Below, one piece after another: positions 24,870 to 36,125 of a stretch of 64,000 nt of DNA. A program made the position numbers and the translations under genes. This DNA is from Aquatica leii (lineage: Eukaryota; Arthropoda; Insecta; Coleoptera; Lampyridae): assembly GCA_035610365.1 (NCBI GenBank), contig CM069435.1, forward strand, positions 80,571,389-80,635,388, given 5' to 3'. Numbering within the stretch: the first letter of the stretch is position 1; each line of letters starts with the position of its first letter. Under the pieces are notes generated by a model. It was not told the origin of the DNA, ran no database searches, and saw only the letters and a program-made list of their open reading frames with translations.

Positions 24870-26200
24870 GCTTTACTGCCTTTTTCTGCTTCTAATTTTA
24901 TCTGTCATTGAACATTGCAAACATTTTTTCTTGTCGATCTAATCTGTCTAGTAAAGTTAATAGTAATTGATTTGTAGTTTCATTTTTCTTTGGCACTATA
25001 GCGGACTGATTCTTTTCCTTGGTTTTATCCGTAAATGTGCTTAGGTCAATGACCTTTGGGTATTCACGGTTGTTTATTCTTTTATTGTTTACTTCCGGTT
25101 TGGTTTTAGTAATCTTATCGCTTCTTGCTTGAAATTCTTTAGCTATCTCACAACCTCTGTAATTTGCAGGGTGTTCTTTGATGAAGTTGACGGCTTTTCA
25201 TTACGTGGTGTTTTGTGCATTCTGTAGTTAAATGTTTTCCAGCGCATTTGACACATCTTGGTTCCCGAGAACAAAACTTTTGTGTGTGTCCGTACAGCTG
25301 ACAGTGTTTTCATTGTGGTACTAATGTTGGTTTTCTCAGTGCTTCAATTGTAACTATTACATTTTGTATGCTTTTAATTTCGTAGATTCTTTTAATATCC
25401 TCTGTTTGGTGAAATGTGAGCATGAATAATGATAGAGATTTCTTTTCTATTTGATATCCTCCCTTGTTTCACTCTTTTCTTTCTTTCCTAAAGATATTTA
25501 CTGCACTAATTGTTTTAAATTTATTTTCTTTTAACTACTATCATGTCTGGACTAGTAGTGCTTGCAAGTTTTCTCGTCATAACTTTTATTGGTCTGGTTT
25601 GTTTATCTTCGTATGTATGCCATAGAAATTTATTGTCATTTAGGCACTAAAATGCTTTTCTATATCGCTCTGGTTCTTCGGTATTTATTTTAATCTGTTC
25701 GTTGTTTAGTGCTGCTGCTTTAAAAGGTATTTTGTTGTCTGTTAATATATTATTTAACACACCATAATCTTTTATATTGCTTACAATTATTGTTGGCGGT
25801 TTAGGAATTTTGTTTTCCTTCTTTTGTTGTATTTGTTTGCTACTCTCCTTCTTTGGCGAAGAATCAGGTGCATTATTTAGTTTTCTCTTTTTATTCCTCT
25901 TTCCTTTATCTTGTGTGATCTATGCTGTTTTATTAGCTAGTTCTTCCTCATCTGTTTTATAATTTTGTTTATTGGTTGTCTTATTTATTTCAGTGTCTGT
26001 TTGCTTTAATTGCTAATTTAGCATTTGTTGCAGCTCATTAATCTGTTTCTGCATTTGCTGGATATTGTTTCAAGATTTGCTCTGGCATTTTTTCCTGCAT
26101 CCAAGCATTATACAATGCTTGTTCATTTTTACTTCTAGTTTGATTTTCTTGGAATAGGGCTTAGTTCTGTTGCGCTAGAAGAGCTTCCCCTGGTGAAGGT
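24870..26200 (-). pseudogene. Jockey ORF1 (gag-like) remnant
   Basis: N-terminal text 'NEQALYNAWMQEKMPEQ' near 26085-26135, a Gln-rich stretch 'QQMQKQINELQQML' near 26015-26060, then 'PPTIIVSNIKDYGVLNNIL' near 25740-25800 and 'EEPERYRKAF' near 25645-25690. 'WHTYEDKQTRPIKVM' near 25570-25620 is typical Jockey gag. CCHC knuckles lie near 25220-25330 and 'HPANYRGCEIAKEF' near 25130-25170. The gene is broken by stops. Its product would coat element RNA. Confidence 0.8.
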
Positions 26201-26225
26201 TTTTGGTTGACGAGAATGATTAACA

Positions 26226-29159
26226 GTAATGTGCTTCCGTGACTTTATTATAAAACCAAAAAATATAAGGGATAGTTTGGTGAAACAAAATGGTCTGGTA
26301 AAACAGAACACCCCAAATTTATCTTAAAACAAGTAGCTCCATTTACTAATATCGTTTGATGCATACTGGAGTTATCTTCTGGTGAGCAAACTAGTTAAAT
26401 TGTCAAAAACTAAGGTTAAACTAAATGGATTCCTCCACTTACAAAACTCAATTTTTCCGGGTTAGTGTAAAATTAATTGAAAGCGAGTAGATGTAGAGAA
26501 TACTATATTTATGTACTATATGTATTGATAGGAGATTTCCGAAAGCTATTTTGTTTAACATACCATTTCAGAACGCTGTCAGTTTACTGTCAAAGTGACC
26601 TACAGAAGAGACTTTCTTTTTTCTAAAACTAAACTTTAGTAATAAGGTCATCCAGTGCATTATCCGTTTTCTGTCATACAATTGAATTTGACAGTGTACT
26701 CTATGACAGAACTGACAATAGTGTTAGTATAGCATAAAAAATGGTGTCTATAGAACACGTTGACAGCATAAAAAAAGCTTATTGTTAAAATAAGGTTATG
26801 TATCCCTCAACAGTAAAACAAAACACCCGGTAGTTGGGTAAATGGAGATGTAGAGGGTAGATGCAAAAAGATATATTTTTGAGTAGGCTCGATATTATTG
26901 CTTTTCCTAATCCATTCAAAGAACGTCCGTTTGTTGCGCGATGGCTGTGACACCCACACTAAAAATCTAATTAAAAAAGCTGCATACCACACATCGCTTA
27001 CAACCTTTAGATGTGAGTTTAATGTCACAGTTTAGCACATCTTATAGTTCAGAGGTGCAAAGATGAATGCAACAACATCCAAGCAGGCCCATTATTTAAT
27101 TAGCGAGGAACCCGCCGAGATCACTACACTGACTCGTTCTACGTGACGCGGCAGCGAATATTTATTTTAAGATAGTGCTTTAAAAGAATATTTAAGTAAT
27201 TAATTATAAATATTATATTAAAAATATAAAATATAAAAAAAATGTATTACACAAATAAACTTGATTTTAGAAAGATCTGCATTTTTCAGGAAGTAATGCC
27301 GTTAGAATTCAATTATCTAGAAGTTAAAGTAGTTAAAGTAAGCACGGGAATTATTAACGTCATTAACTGTTAAAAATGCTTTTTATACGGCGTTACAGAG
27401 GAAAAGAACTATAAATTCAAGTCATGTGATAGTAACTGTCTACGTATAAAAACTGCAAGCTGTAGTTGAACACGGTAAAAATAACTACCTTTTATTATTA
27501 TTTACTGTCATTTATCCAGAAAATTTAAATCTTAATATTCAGTAGTGAGTTCTACATTTTGTTTTTTCTAAAAAGTTATAGTTTGTGTTGAAACTGAAAC
27601 TACTAGGATATTTGTTAAATATGAAGTACATGTGCTATTGCTGAAATGTTTAGATAAGAAACGAAAACACATTTCAAATTAAAAAGTTCTAAACTGATAA
27701 AAATTTTTTAAAAAAAACAAAATATTCTTTAAAATAACAATTTTATCTAATTTTCTATTAATTATGAATTTAATAAAATTACTATTCGATATAAAAATAT
27801 TTTGTTACGTAGAATAAGCAGTATAAGTTTATGATAAAAATTTTGGTTAAAAAAATATGCGTTTTTCATGCTATAACCCATTAAAAATAAATTATTAAAA
27901 AGAACAAGCAAAAGAAACTGCGAACAAAAAATTTCACGTCAAAAATTGTTATTATCAATACGCATTTTCTTGACAACGTTGTAAAAAAAACCTAAATAAA
28001 TAACAAATCCCATTACTCTGTATAAAACAAATTTTTAAAATTATATTGCAATTAACGTATTGATTTAAAATAAAGAAATAAGGTTTTGATTGACGTCCAC
28101 ATATTTTTTAACACACAAATAAATAAGTACGAATTTATGTTTGAAAATATACATATTGCGATTTAAAAAGTTTATTTTTGTTTTTTACTTTGTATAGAGC
28201 AACTTAAACTTTGAAATTTTATTTACTCATATTGGTGTTTTCGTTTTATTTTGGTAAATTATGTTTTTAATGAGTTTTTCAGGATATTTGCAAATAGCAG
28301 TTTTTCATTAATTTATGAATGTTGTAATTTGTTTACGTTTTATGTTTATTCTTTTTTTTTTGGGATACTCGCGTTTATGCGTCCTAATATACAAAAAAAT
28401 AATTAACACTTGAATTATAATTTTAAAAAACAGAGATGTATGTAAACAAGTAAATGTAGCAGCATTTAAATTTTACTTATTTTGTAGTAGAATGTACCTT
28501 TTTGTTCTGTTTTTCAATTTTAATTATAATTATAATTCGTGTTTTTTTAATTAGTCACTTTCATTTATGTATCATTTAAATTTGTCCTATTATTCTTTTA
28601 ATTTACTTATTACTCTCTTGAATGTTTTTTAAAAGTGTAATCAGCGGCTTATAATAACTAAAATGAGATATGCATACGCCTATCTGTCGGTTTCCCCACT
28701 CTTTGAATTTCTGAAGGTTTCGCTCTATACATTGCCCCTTCCTTTCTCGCGCTTGTTTTTTATTGGCTTGTCTTTTATTTCTTCTTACGTTTCCCCTTAA
28801 GTGTAACCAAATATTTAAAACAGATATGTCGCTTAAGAAATTTTATTTCAAAACTGTTTGTGTTTCGGAGACATTACCTAAACATGACAAATATTAAACA
28901 AATTACGAACAATTCTATAAAGAGTTTTTTACTTCATGTCTTATTTACATTCACAGCAAAAACCGACAATTGGTCGAGAAACAATCTTAATAACAAGTTT
29001 TACTTTAACACTTCATTTTCTTGAGAACAATTATAAACGTAAAAATAAACTCACATTAGAATTATCAATGTGTTTATTTTTATATCAAAAAGGTGTAGGG
29101 GTAATTTAAATCCCCGTGTGTAAACGCTAAATAAAATAATACGTACTGAAAGTCGGACA
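26226..29159. other. AT-rich gene-free stretch
   Basis: No supportable gene. Two similar 20-base stretches, GGTAAAACAGAACACCCC near 26298 and AGTAAAACAAAACACCCGG near 26811, stand in direct orientation about 510 bases apart and could be remains of a small repeat. 27050-27170 is locally less AT-rich but has no open frame. 27180-28640 is very AT-rich with long A and T runs. Confidence 0.45.
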
Positions 29160-31180
29160 TCTACAATAGATATAAAATTAAACAAAGCAAACAGTCTTTA
29201 TCCGAGCCTTTTGACTAAAAAACTTGGACCTACGGAATTTGCCACATAACTCCAGAAAACGTAAGTTACGCTAAAAGTCAGTACCTGTCAAACCTTAAAA
29301 AAACACTTACAAAAAAAAGAGATACTAGGATACGAGTTACTTGGTGCAACGCATTACCAATATTATGGCGTAGCTATATATGTCAAAGAAAATATTAAAA
29401 ATACTTTTCCAAACTCAACCCAAATGTTATCATAAAAATCGGAAACCACCATCTCAAACACTACTAAACGCATCCTGTTGTATACGTAGGTACCATCACA
29501 AACAACGGAAGTACAAAATCTGATCTGATGCGATGCAAACGGCGACGCATTAGCTAAATGAACAGAAAATAAACATATTTACCTTGTCTTTGACTCAAAG
29601 AGACAGTTTACCTTTAAATCTGCAGCTTGAAAACGATAATATAACTCTGACTTATACTTCATATTATCTAATCACACCGCCCCTTACTTCCCCGAGAATA
29701 GTCCTTCAAGATTTTCCATATCCACCGTCCAGCTATAATCGAAGTGTGGACACAAATCCCCATAATCAGTTTTGTCACAAAATCAACGTAAAATAAAAAA
29801 AAAACTGAGCTAATCACTCTATAGACGTAAATAAATGTCTGGGCTATGTAGATACCGCTTATCAGTAAAAATTATTACAGATTTGTAAACGCTATAATAA
29901 ACACTGACCAAATTCATATAACAAGAGGCAACCAGGAAATACCAGATAATCTGTTACATAGCTTGGATGCCGCTTGAAAACAAAAATGAACGAATACTGT
30001 AGAAAATCCCAATTTTTGGAGATCGAGCAGGGAAGCGTTGTCTTTACTGGAAAAACTAGGAATGGGGTTCATATACAGCAATAAAGTCAGCAATAAGACC
30101 AAACAGCGTAACTTTACATATTGTAGCAACATCCAAAATACCGAAAAACAAAGCATACACGATCCAGGTAAAACGAAAACTCAAAATCCGAAGAAAGCGA
30201 ACACTCGTGTCTTTTTTTTAAAGAAGATATTTGAAAACTTCTTAAAGATAGTACATCAAGAAAAGTTTCAGGGTTTAACAATGTGCATTCCAAATTTTTA
30301 ATGAACTGTGGCTAATCTCTATGCCTCAATTCTTTACGAACATTTTGCAGACTGAGAATATCCCTCAAAAATTTAAACGATCTAAAGTGTTAGTCATACT
30401 AAAACCCGGCACGCACTCCAACAACCAAAAAAGATATAAACCAATCGCTTTACTGTTTGTTACCTACAAATTACTAAAAAGACTTATTTAGAACAAAGTC
30501 TCCCCAGATCTCAGTTAAACAGGAAGGTTTTTAACCAAAACAAAGCTATGCAGACCGAGTTCTACTACTTACCACCTATATCACAGCAGGATTTCAGAGA
30601 AAACAAAAAAGATCCGCTGCATTTATAAATCTTTCAGAAGCATTCGACACAATGTAGAATGAGCTTGATGTACAAAATTCATTTTACAATACCCTGTAAA
30701 TGAACAGTACGCCTAACAAACAGCATGCTAAACGATCGGATATTTCAGGTACTGATAATAGTTCACCGAGAAAATTCAAGACCTAATTAATGAAAAGATC
30801 AGTTCTTGCTCTACTTCTTTAGTCTAAACATCGCAGATATGCCAGAACCTAGTTCAAATAATTTGGCTATAGCTGATGATTCGGTTCTCACTTCAAGGTA
30901 CAACTTAACCAAAGCACCGAAATATTAAGATGTAATTTAAAAACAGTGGAAAAATGGTATCGCAAATGGCAATTTCAACCTAATGCTTCCAAAACGGAGA
31001 CTACTTGCTGCACTTGAATATTAAATTAGCAGGACGAGAATTCAACGTATGTTGTGAAAACACTATTCTCACTCATAATAAAATATCATTTAAATAACAC
31101 TTATCAAAAACTGCTGAAAACTTAAAAGCACGCATCATTATTCAAAAACTATGCGGGTCTTCTTGGGGTGGATTTTAATT
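29160..31180 (+). mobile_element. Jockey-type (BS-like) LINE ORF2 remnant
   Basis: A third, different non-LTR element. Endonuclease text includes 'LTKKEILGYELLGATHYQYY' and 'GVAIYVKENI' near 29305-29395. RT is seen as 'SGFNNVHSKFLMNCG' near 30265-30310, 'AAFINLSEAFDTM' near 30620-30655 and 'NLAIADDSVLTSRYNLTKAP' near 30860-30920, where the (Y/F)ADD motif reads IADD. 'WYRKWQFQPNASKTE' and 'LAGREFNVCCENTILTHNK' lie near 30955-31080 and 'IIQKLCGSSWG' near 31135-31170. No RNase H follows. The element is cut off after GSSWG. Many stops. Confidence 0.8.
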
Positions 31181-32028
31181 TAAATATAAATATTACTCTA
31201 TCTATCTCTACCTCGTCTACTATTCGGTCGCAAAATCGACAATCGACAATGATAGTAATGAATCGCAAAAAAGTAAAATATGAGCACACAAACTTACCCA
31301 ACTGACAATTATTCGTCACAAACAGTAGCGTTCACTACTCCTTTTTATTTTATTTAAGAACAAAAATATGCGTTATAGATAAGCTTATGTGCAGTCTAAA
31401 GCGTTTTTAATTGCGTTAATTTGTAGACGCAAAATTCATAGCGCACTACGTGTGTTCAACTATATAAGTATTTCTTCAAAATCGATAATGAGACCGGATT
31501 ACAAAGACAAAGATAAGCAATTATATTTATTTACCTAAATATTTTCAATTATTGAATAACAAAACAATGACTTTCAAACCATTTAATAAACTTGAAATAA
31601 ATTAGTACGGATTGGTTTTTTTAAATAATACATTCTCTTAAAGAATTTTAGATTTATTTGCAAAAATCAATACTTCTTATAAGCAGATTTTTTCTTTAAA
31701 TACTTGCCTTTGACATTGTTACATTTAAAATTGTGTAATGAAGTATCTATTATACGAATTTTATAGGATTTTTCCCCAAATTAGCAAAATCTGTATTCAA
31801 TTCTAACACAGTTTTTGATCAGTGATTGTTGTATAAGAAATGGACAGACGTGGTTCATAAAAGAGTTTAGAACACGAACAGTTGGGCTAAGTGAAGTTCA
31901 AAATATTCCAACCAAGATTTCTAAAATATTTGACGCACCGGAAAAAGTTTTTTGTAATTAGAATTTTTTGAAAAAGTTATATGGTATAAATGTATTAAAA
32001 ACATTTTAAACTTTAATCGGGACTTGGA
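31181..32028. other. AT-rich gene-free stretch
   Basis: No gene seen. It separates the truncated LINE from the CACAACG element and contains a short direct repeat AATCGACAATCGACAATG near 31243. Confidence 0.45.
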
Positions 32029-32132
32029 CACAACGCTCACCCGACTATGTAATTCGGTTGTTGTTGTATCAACCTTAGCCACAACGACCACTTTTATTTT
32101 AGTCATAACGCTTACTCTGGTCACAACGCACA
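32029..32132 (+). repeat. CACAACG-motif array, copy B
   Basis: Units at 32029 (CACAACGCTCACC), near 32077 (CACAACGACCACT), near 32104 (ATAACGCTTACT) and near 32122 (CACAACGCACAT). Same orientation as copy A at 22226-22440. Shorter and less complete than copies A and C. Confidence 0.7.
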
Positions 32133-32803
32133 TCGATGCCGATTGATGAGAAAGTTTGACAATAATGTTCACAATTTCTTCAGTGACCACCAATGCAAAA
32201 TATTATCAAAGTTATCTGTTTTGACAATATTTTAATACAATTTATGCCATTTTCTTTGTAGTTAGTAATTACTGTATTATTTGTGGTTAATATTAGTTAT
32301 AAGCAAAGCTAAAAACTTTCGAAAAGTATAACGGTTTATAGTTGATGTACTTCTAATGCATTAAACTTACATTTTTTGCCGACGAGGATCTGGAAACTTA
32401 AGTTGGGGGTAGCTATGGATCCGTTTAGTAACGCCAGAGAAGCATAAAATTCAAGTCGGAGTACATAGTGCATGACTGCTCTTTACATACAAAATCACAA
32501 ATCCGGATTCATTTCTCTTATTGTATGCTCAGATGTTATGCATTTTTATTAATATATTGACATAACGGCTGGGGGCAGCTCCAGATGAGTAACTGCTCGC
32601 ATATATACGCGACTGATTGTTCTAAGAGCTTTAATTTAAACATGTTTAAAGAAAAAATTATTGGTACTGCAAATAGAGCATATTTACGTGTAGAAATATC
32701 AGATAATAATAATAATAAGACAGATTATGACAATTTAATTTATGTACATTTTCAAAGGTTATATAGAGTTTTTGGTAAATATACTTTGGTTATTTGTTTA
32801 AAA

Positions 32804-33719
32804 CAGTAGTTCCCAAAGTCCTCGGGAATATTCAGGGGACCGTGGTGAATCAGACGTATCTATACAGATTTATACAGGAACGTAATAAAGGCAATACCTG
32901 CACCAAATAGTAGATAATATAAACTATAAAAGAGTGGTGTTTCTAATCAACGATTTAGTTCTGTGTTATGCGTGATGTAAAGTGCATACAACAAATGTTT
33001 CTAGTCTTGGACAAAAAGATGTATAACTTTTTGTATTGTCACGCACATAGCATACTTTCGTTCCGTAAGTATATTTGAAGCCGCACATTATTGATGAAGA
33101 ACTTATTCTACGAGATGTAAGTGAGGTAATACGCACCATGTTGCCCAAACCAGCTTTTGATATTAAAAAAAGAATTCCACTGAGTAATACTGTACGAAGA
33201 AAAATCGATGAATGACTCAGTGTAAAGAAAACTTTTTATGTGACTACTTAAAAACATTTGAATTCTCTATACAGCTTGACGAGTCAACATTACCAGGAAA
33301 CAGAGTTTAATTTTAGCTTATATGAGATTTGTAAAAGAAGAACATTTTCCCAAGAATTGTTATTTGCTAAATGTTTGGAAACTTATACAAAAAGTAAAAC
33401 GTTATTTATTAAAATCAAAAGATTTTTCGATAAAAAAGCTATTATACACTTGACTAATATCATCTCCGTTGCCACTGACGATACTCCGGCAATGGTAGGA
33501 CGACACCGAGGCTTTCTGGCATACTTTAAACAAGCTATACCAAATATATTATTGGTACATTGTGTCATTCATCGACACTATTTGGTCGCAAAAAACCTTA
33601 AGTGAACGTTTGCAAGAATCACACTACATTATATATGATATTATATATTTATGCAGTTTTTCCACTCAGGGGTCCGTGTGTAAGTTTTGACGTGGACTAA
33701 AAGAGCTGGGAAACTACTG
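32804..33719 (+). mobile_element. hAT element, 916 bp, internally deleted, with exact 8-bp target duplication
   Basis: Terminal inverted repeats are CAGTAGTTCCCAAAG at the left and CAGTAGTTTCCCAGCTC (reverse complement) at the right. The 8-bp target duplication GTTTAAAA is identical at 32796-32803 and 33720-33727. A further inverted match lies inside: left CAGGGGACCGTG near 32832 against right CACGGACCCCTGAG. The transposase on the plus strand is truncated. This is a SCAND3/ZBED5-related hAT type by its protein motifs. Confidence 0.92.
33085..33640 (+). pseudogene. hAT transposase fragment (SCAND3/ZBED5-like)
   Basis: Before the longest frame: 'TMLPKPAFDIKKRIPLSNTV' near 33135-33195 and 'FEFSIQLDESTLPGN' near 33255-33302, the block carrying the first catalytic Asp. 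The 115-codon frame at 33258-33605 gives 'SQELLFAKCLETYTKSKTLF', 'NIISVATDDTPAMVGRHRGF' (second catalytic region) and 'LLVHCVIHRHYLVAKNL'. These match in order the hAT family with TDGAPAM.GR and HC..HR..L. The C-terminal insertion and dimerisation region is gone, and the frame changes twice. Confidence 0.85.
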
Positions 33720-33824
33720 GTTTAAAATAAGGTAGATTCTCTTAACTAATATTGAATAAAATCAATAGTCTCAATTAGCGCTTCTGATAAATGAATATGC
33801 TTCAGTTTTATGAACAAAAGTAAT

Positions 33825-34026
33825 AGTGAGCGTTGTAATCAAAGTGGTCGTTGTGACCAAAAGTAGTAGAAAGTGTTGTGACCAGAATTGACGTTATAGC
33901 AAGAAGTTACAGTGGTCGTTGTAGCCAAGATTGACTATTAGTAGGCGCTAAGACCAAAGTAGCCGATACGACAATACTCAAATAGAAAAAAACTCGGGTG
34001 GGTGTTGTAATCAGTAGACATTGTAA
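33825..34026 (-). repeat. CACAACG-motif array, copy C (inverted)
   Basis: The reverse complement gives seven to nine units of the type GGTCACAACGACCACTTT, some reduced to TAACGTCAAT or TAGCGCCTACT. Beginning at 34026 the reverse strand reads a CAACACCCACCCGAG unit followed by a T run, as copy A does. Orientation is opposite to array B. Confidence 0.75.
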
Positions 34027-34185
34027 CATATAGCTCTTTAATATTAAGCCAAAAAAATGTAGTTGCCTATTAAGGGTTTAATTTTTATATTTCACTTCGT
34101 TGTAATTTACTCATAATGCCTAGCATACAAAATATGTCAATATACACATAACAACCAGGGCGTTATTAGAAGGCGTTAGGAATTT

Positions 34186-34228
34186 AGAGGACATTATGAA
34201 TTCATGACGCTCTCTCATAATGTCCTCT
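34186..34228. repeat. Perfect 14-bp inverted repeat
   Basis: AGAGGACATTATGA (34186-34199) is mirrored exactly by TCATAATGTCCTCT (34215-34228) across a 15-base loop. A nearby GGGCGTTATTAGAAGGCG (34159-34176) resembles an arm of the inverted repeat at 34484-34602, so both may come from one foldback family. Confidence 0.75.
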
Positions 34229-34483
34229 TTCAAAAGTAATGTATATTTTAGTAATTTTTGTTTAGATTTTGATGGTAACGAGTTTTCTATTCCGTCTTAT
34301 GCATTTTTTAAATATATTTGAGCAATTCTTGCAGATACATTTTGATTATAAAATCAATTTGACAAATAAATAATTATACGTCAAATTATGTATTGTTCTA
34401 AACTACTAGATATACTTGTAATAAAAACTTAGGTAACTGTTCATTTTTAGTATGAATTTTATATAAAGTAAAAAATAAAATGT

Positions 34484-34602
34484 GGTATGCACCACAGGCG
34501 TTATTGGATGATTACGCCCATCGAGCAACATACGTCTCTCGAACCAAAGGCTGCATTAAGTTCCTCTCCGGGCGTAATCACGGTAACAACGCATTTGGTA
34601 CA
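34484..34602. repeat. Short foldback/MITE-like inverted repeat, about 120 bp
   Basis: Left arm GCGTTATTGGATGATTACGCCC (34498-34519) pairs with the reverse complement of GGGCGTAATCACGGTAACAACGC (34570-34592). Similarity continues weakly outward to GGTATGC / GGTAC. The 50-base interior (CATCGAGCAACATACGTCTCTC...) is markedly GC-richer than its surroundings. No coding capacity. The flanks show no clear target duplication. Confidence 0.65.
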
Positions 34603-34919
34603 TAAATAACTAATAATTTAAAAAAATTGATTATTATAGGAATAGATTTTTATCAGAAAATATTAACGAAAATGTAAAATAGCAACGAAAAAATTTATTT
34701 GAAAAGACCCCAGTCAATAAGAATTGTGTGATTAATCATTGTATTACAGCAAATGTGCTTCAAAACTAAATAAATCGTTTTAAACAAATTGTTGTGCATT
34801 CAGATACACATCTTTTGATTACAAAATCTGTTGTTTTTTTAGACATGTTTATCTAAAATTAACAAACGTTTGTATTTTTATACATATTTAACCACAAAAT
34901 AAATTGTTTAATACAATGA

Positions 34920-35765
34920 ATCAATGTTTTACTATGTTTTACTCATGAAGTTGAAATTGAAGGCTCTCTACCGTTTTTAGATATTAGGATAATTAAGCAT
35001 GACAACACGTTAATAACCGATTGGTTTACTAAACCGATAGCCTCCAATCGTACTATAAACTACTTTTCTAAACATGCTCACCATCAAAAAATAAACATTA
35101 TAAAGTCTATTAAAAACAAAATAATAAGATTAAGTAATTCCAAATTCCATATAAAAAACCTTAATATACTTAAAAATTTACTTAAAAACAACAATTATCC
35201 TAATAACCTGATTAATAAAATTTTGTTTCACGCTAACACCAACAACGGTACTCCATCACCATCTATTCAAAATAATTCTATCTGTAAATTTTCTAAAATC
35301 ATTAACGTTCCTGGTCTTACTAAGAAGCTGATTCCTATTTTAACAACGTCGGACCTTAAAATAACAACTTATAATAACAATACTATTTACAACATCATTT
35401 ATTCCAACATTAAAGATAAGACCAAGTTATTAGACAAACATAATGTTGTATATAAAATCGATTGTATGGATTGTAATAAATGTTATATTGGTCAAACAAA
35501 ACAAAAAAATATTAACAGAATTAAGAACCACCAATATGATTGCAAAAATAAAAAGGCAGAATCAGCTTTTGCTCTCCACCATATTAATTTACAACATAAT
35601 TTTGATTTTAGTAATCCTTCTATATTAGATGTGGAACCGAAATTTCATAAAAGATTAGTTGCAGAAATGATATTTATCACAAAACATAAGAATAATGTTA
35701 ATTTTAACACTGATACTAACAACCTTAGTACAGTTTATAATAACCTTATCTCTAAAATTTCCTAG
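34920..35765 (+). CDS. Penelope-like retroelement protein, RT tail plus GIY-YIG endonuclease (5' partial)
   Basis: An uninterrupted frame of 282 codons including the stop. The first part, 'HEVEIEGSLPFLDIRI' then 'DWFTKP', 'RTINYFSKHAHHQKINIIKS', is the RT thumb region of Penelope elements (LPFLDI......Y.KPT....YL...S.HP..HK). Around residue 175-195 'VVYKIDCMDCNKCYIGQT' is the zinc-knuckle-like CX2C plus the YIG of the GIY-YIG nuclease; GIY itself is replaced by KCY. 'RIKNHQYDC', 'SAFALHHI' and 'KRLVAEMIFI' complete the nuclease, with the catalytic Arg and final Glu present. There is no ATG at the start because the element is truncated. Such an open frame contrasts with the broken LINEs around it. 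Confidence 0.85.
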   Translation: MNVLLCFTHEVEIEGSLPFLDIRIIKHDNTLITDWFTKPIASNRTINYFSKHAHHQKINIIKSIKNKIIRLSNSKFHIKNLNILKNLLKNNNYPNNLINKILFHANTNNGTPSPSIQNNSICKFSKIINVPGLTKKLIPILTTSDLKITTYNNNTIYNIIYSNIKDKTKLLDKHNVVYKIDCMDCNKCYIGQTKQKNINRIKNHQYDCKNKKAESAFALHHINLQHNFDFSNPSILDVEPKFHKRLVAEMIFITKHKNNVNFNTDTNNLSTVYNNLISKIS

Positions 35766-36080
35766 ACCTTGGGTATGTTTTGGGTTATCTTTATATTTCT
35801 GATATTTTGTATCACACGACCATAAAATTGTTTGTTAGTGATTTAGTTTGTAGAGGTTTCGTGTAATTTACTTTAATTGTTTTTTTGTTTTTTGTTATTT
35901 ATTAATTTTATATTTATGACGTTGTTTGCGGACCAGTCTACTTTGTATTTGTTTTCCGTAAGTAATCATCTATAATTATAAAATAGCATTTATAATAAGT
36001 AGAAGAATAGTTTGTAGCTCTCACCGGATTGTAACTGCCGTTTTCACTTATGTTGTTTTCTTTTTAAAAAATTCAGTTGG

Positions 36081-36125
36081 CCTGAAGAAGTGGACACAAC
36101 CGTTTCACGAAACGTCGCCATAAGA
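36081..36125 (+). ncRNA. Hammerhead-ribozyme-like motif of the Penelope-like element (tentative)
   Basis: CTGAAGA (36082-36088) fits the first conserved core of hammerhead ribozymes (CUGANGA) and GAAAC (36109-36113) the second. Between them GTG and CAC could close a short stem II. Penelope-like elements are known to carry such motifs. I cannot demonstrate stems I and III or a clean cleavage triplet by eye, so this may be a decayed copy. Confidence 0.35.

Larger units (their letters stand above)
22445..26225 (-). mobile_element. Jockey-clade LINE, copy 2 (near full length, degenerate)
   Basis: On the minus strand ORF1 runs from about 26200 to 24870 and ORF2 from 24839 to about 22600, followed by a short 3' UTR. 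The T run on the plus strand at about 22447-22460 would be the element's A-rich tail. Length is about 3.8 kb, as expected for Jockey. It has many stops but retains every ORF2 domain. It is the same family as copy 1 (1-2545) and supplies the 3' half missing there. Confidence 0.85.
32029..34026. mobile_element. Unclassified transposon with inverted CACAACG arrays, carrying a nested hAT
   Basis: Array B (32029-32132, plus) and array C (33825-34026, minus) are oppositely oriented blocks of the same degenerate unit, consistent with the subterminal repeats of one DNA transposon about 1.1 kb long before the hAT insertion. A single-sided copy lies at 22226-22440. The interior holds a 74-codon open frame (32585-32809) that resembles nothing I know. 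Exact tips and target duplication were not found, so the outer limits are approximate. Confidence 0.5.

Noticed and set aside
26298-26830. Terminal repeats of a 0.5-kb transposon (GTAAAACA.AACACCC)
   Set aside because: The two matches are in direct, not inverted, orientation and only about 18 bases long.
33825-34026. Transib or RSS-like heptamers, because CACAACG resembles CACAATG/CACAGTG
   Set aside because: The words are internal, repeated many times and lack the nonamer arrangement; similarity of seven bases is not evidence.
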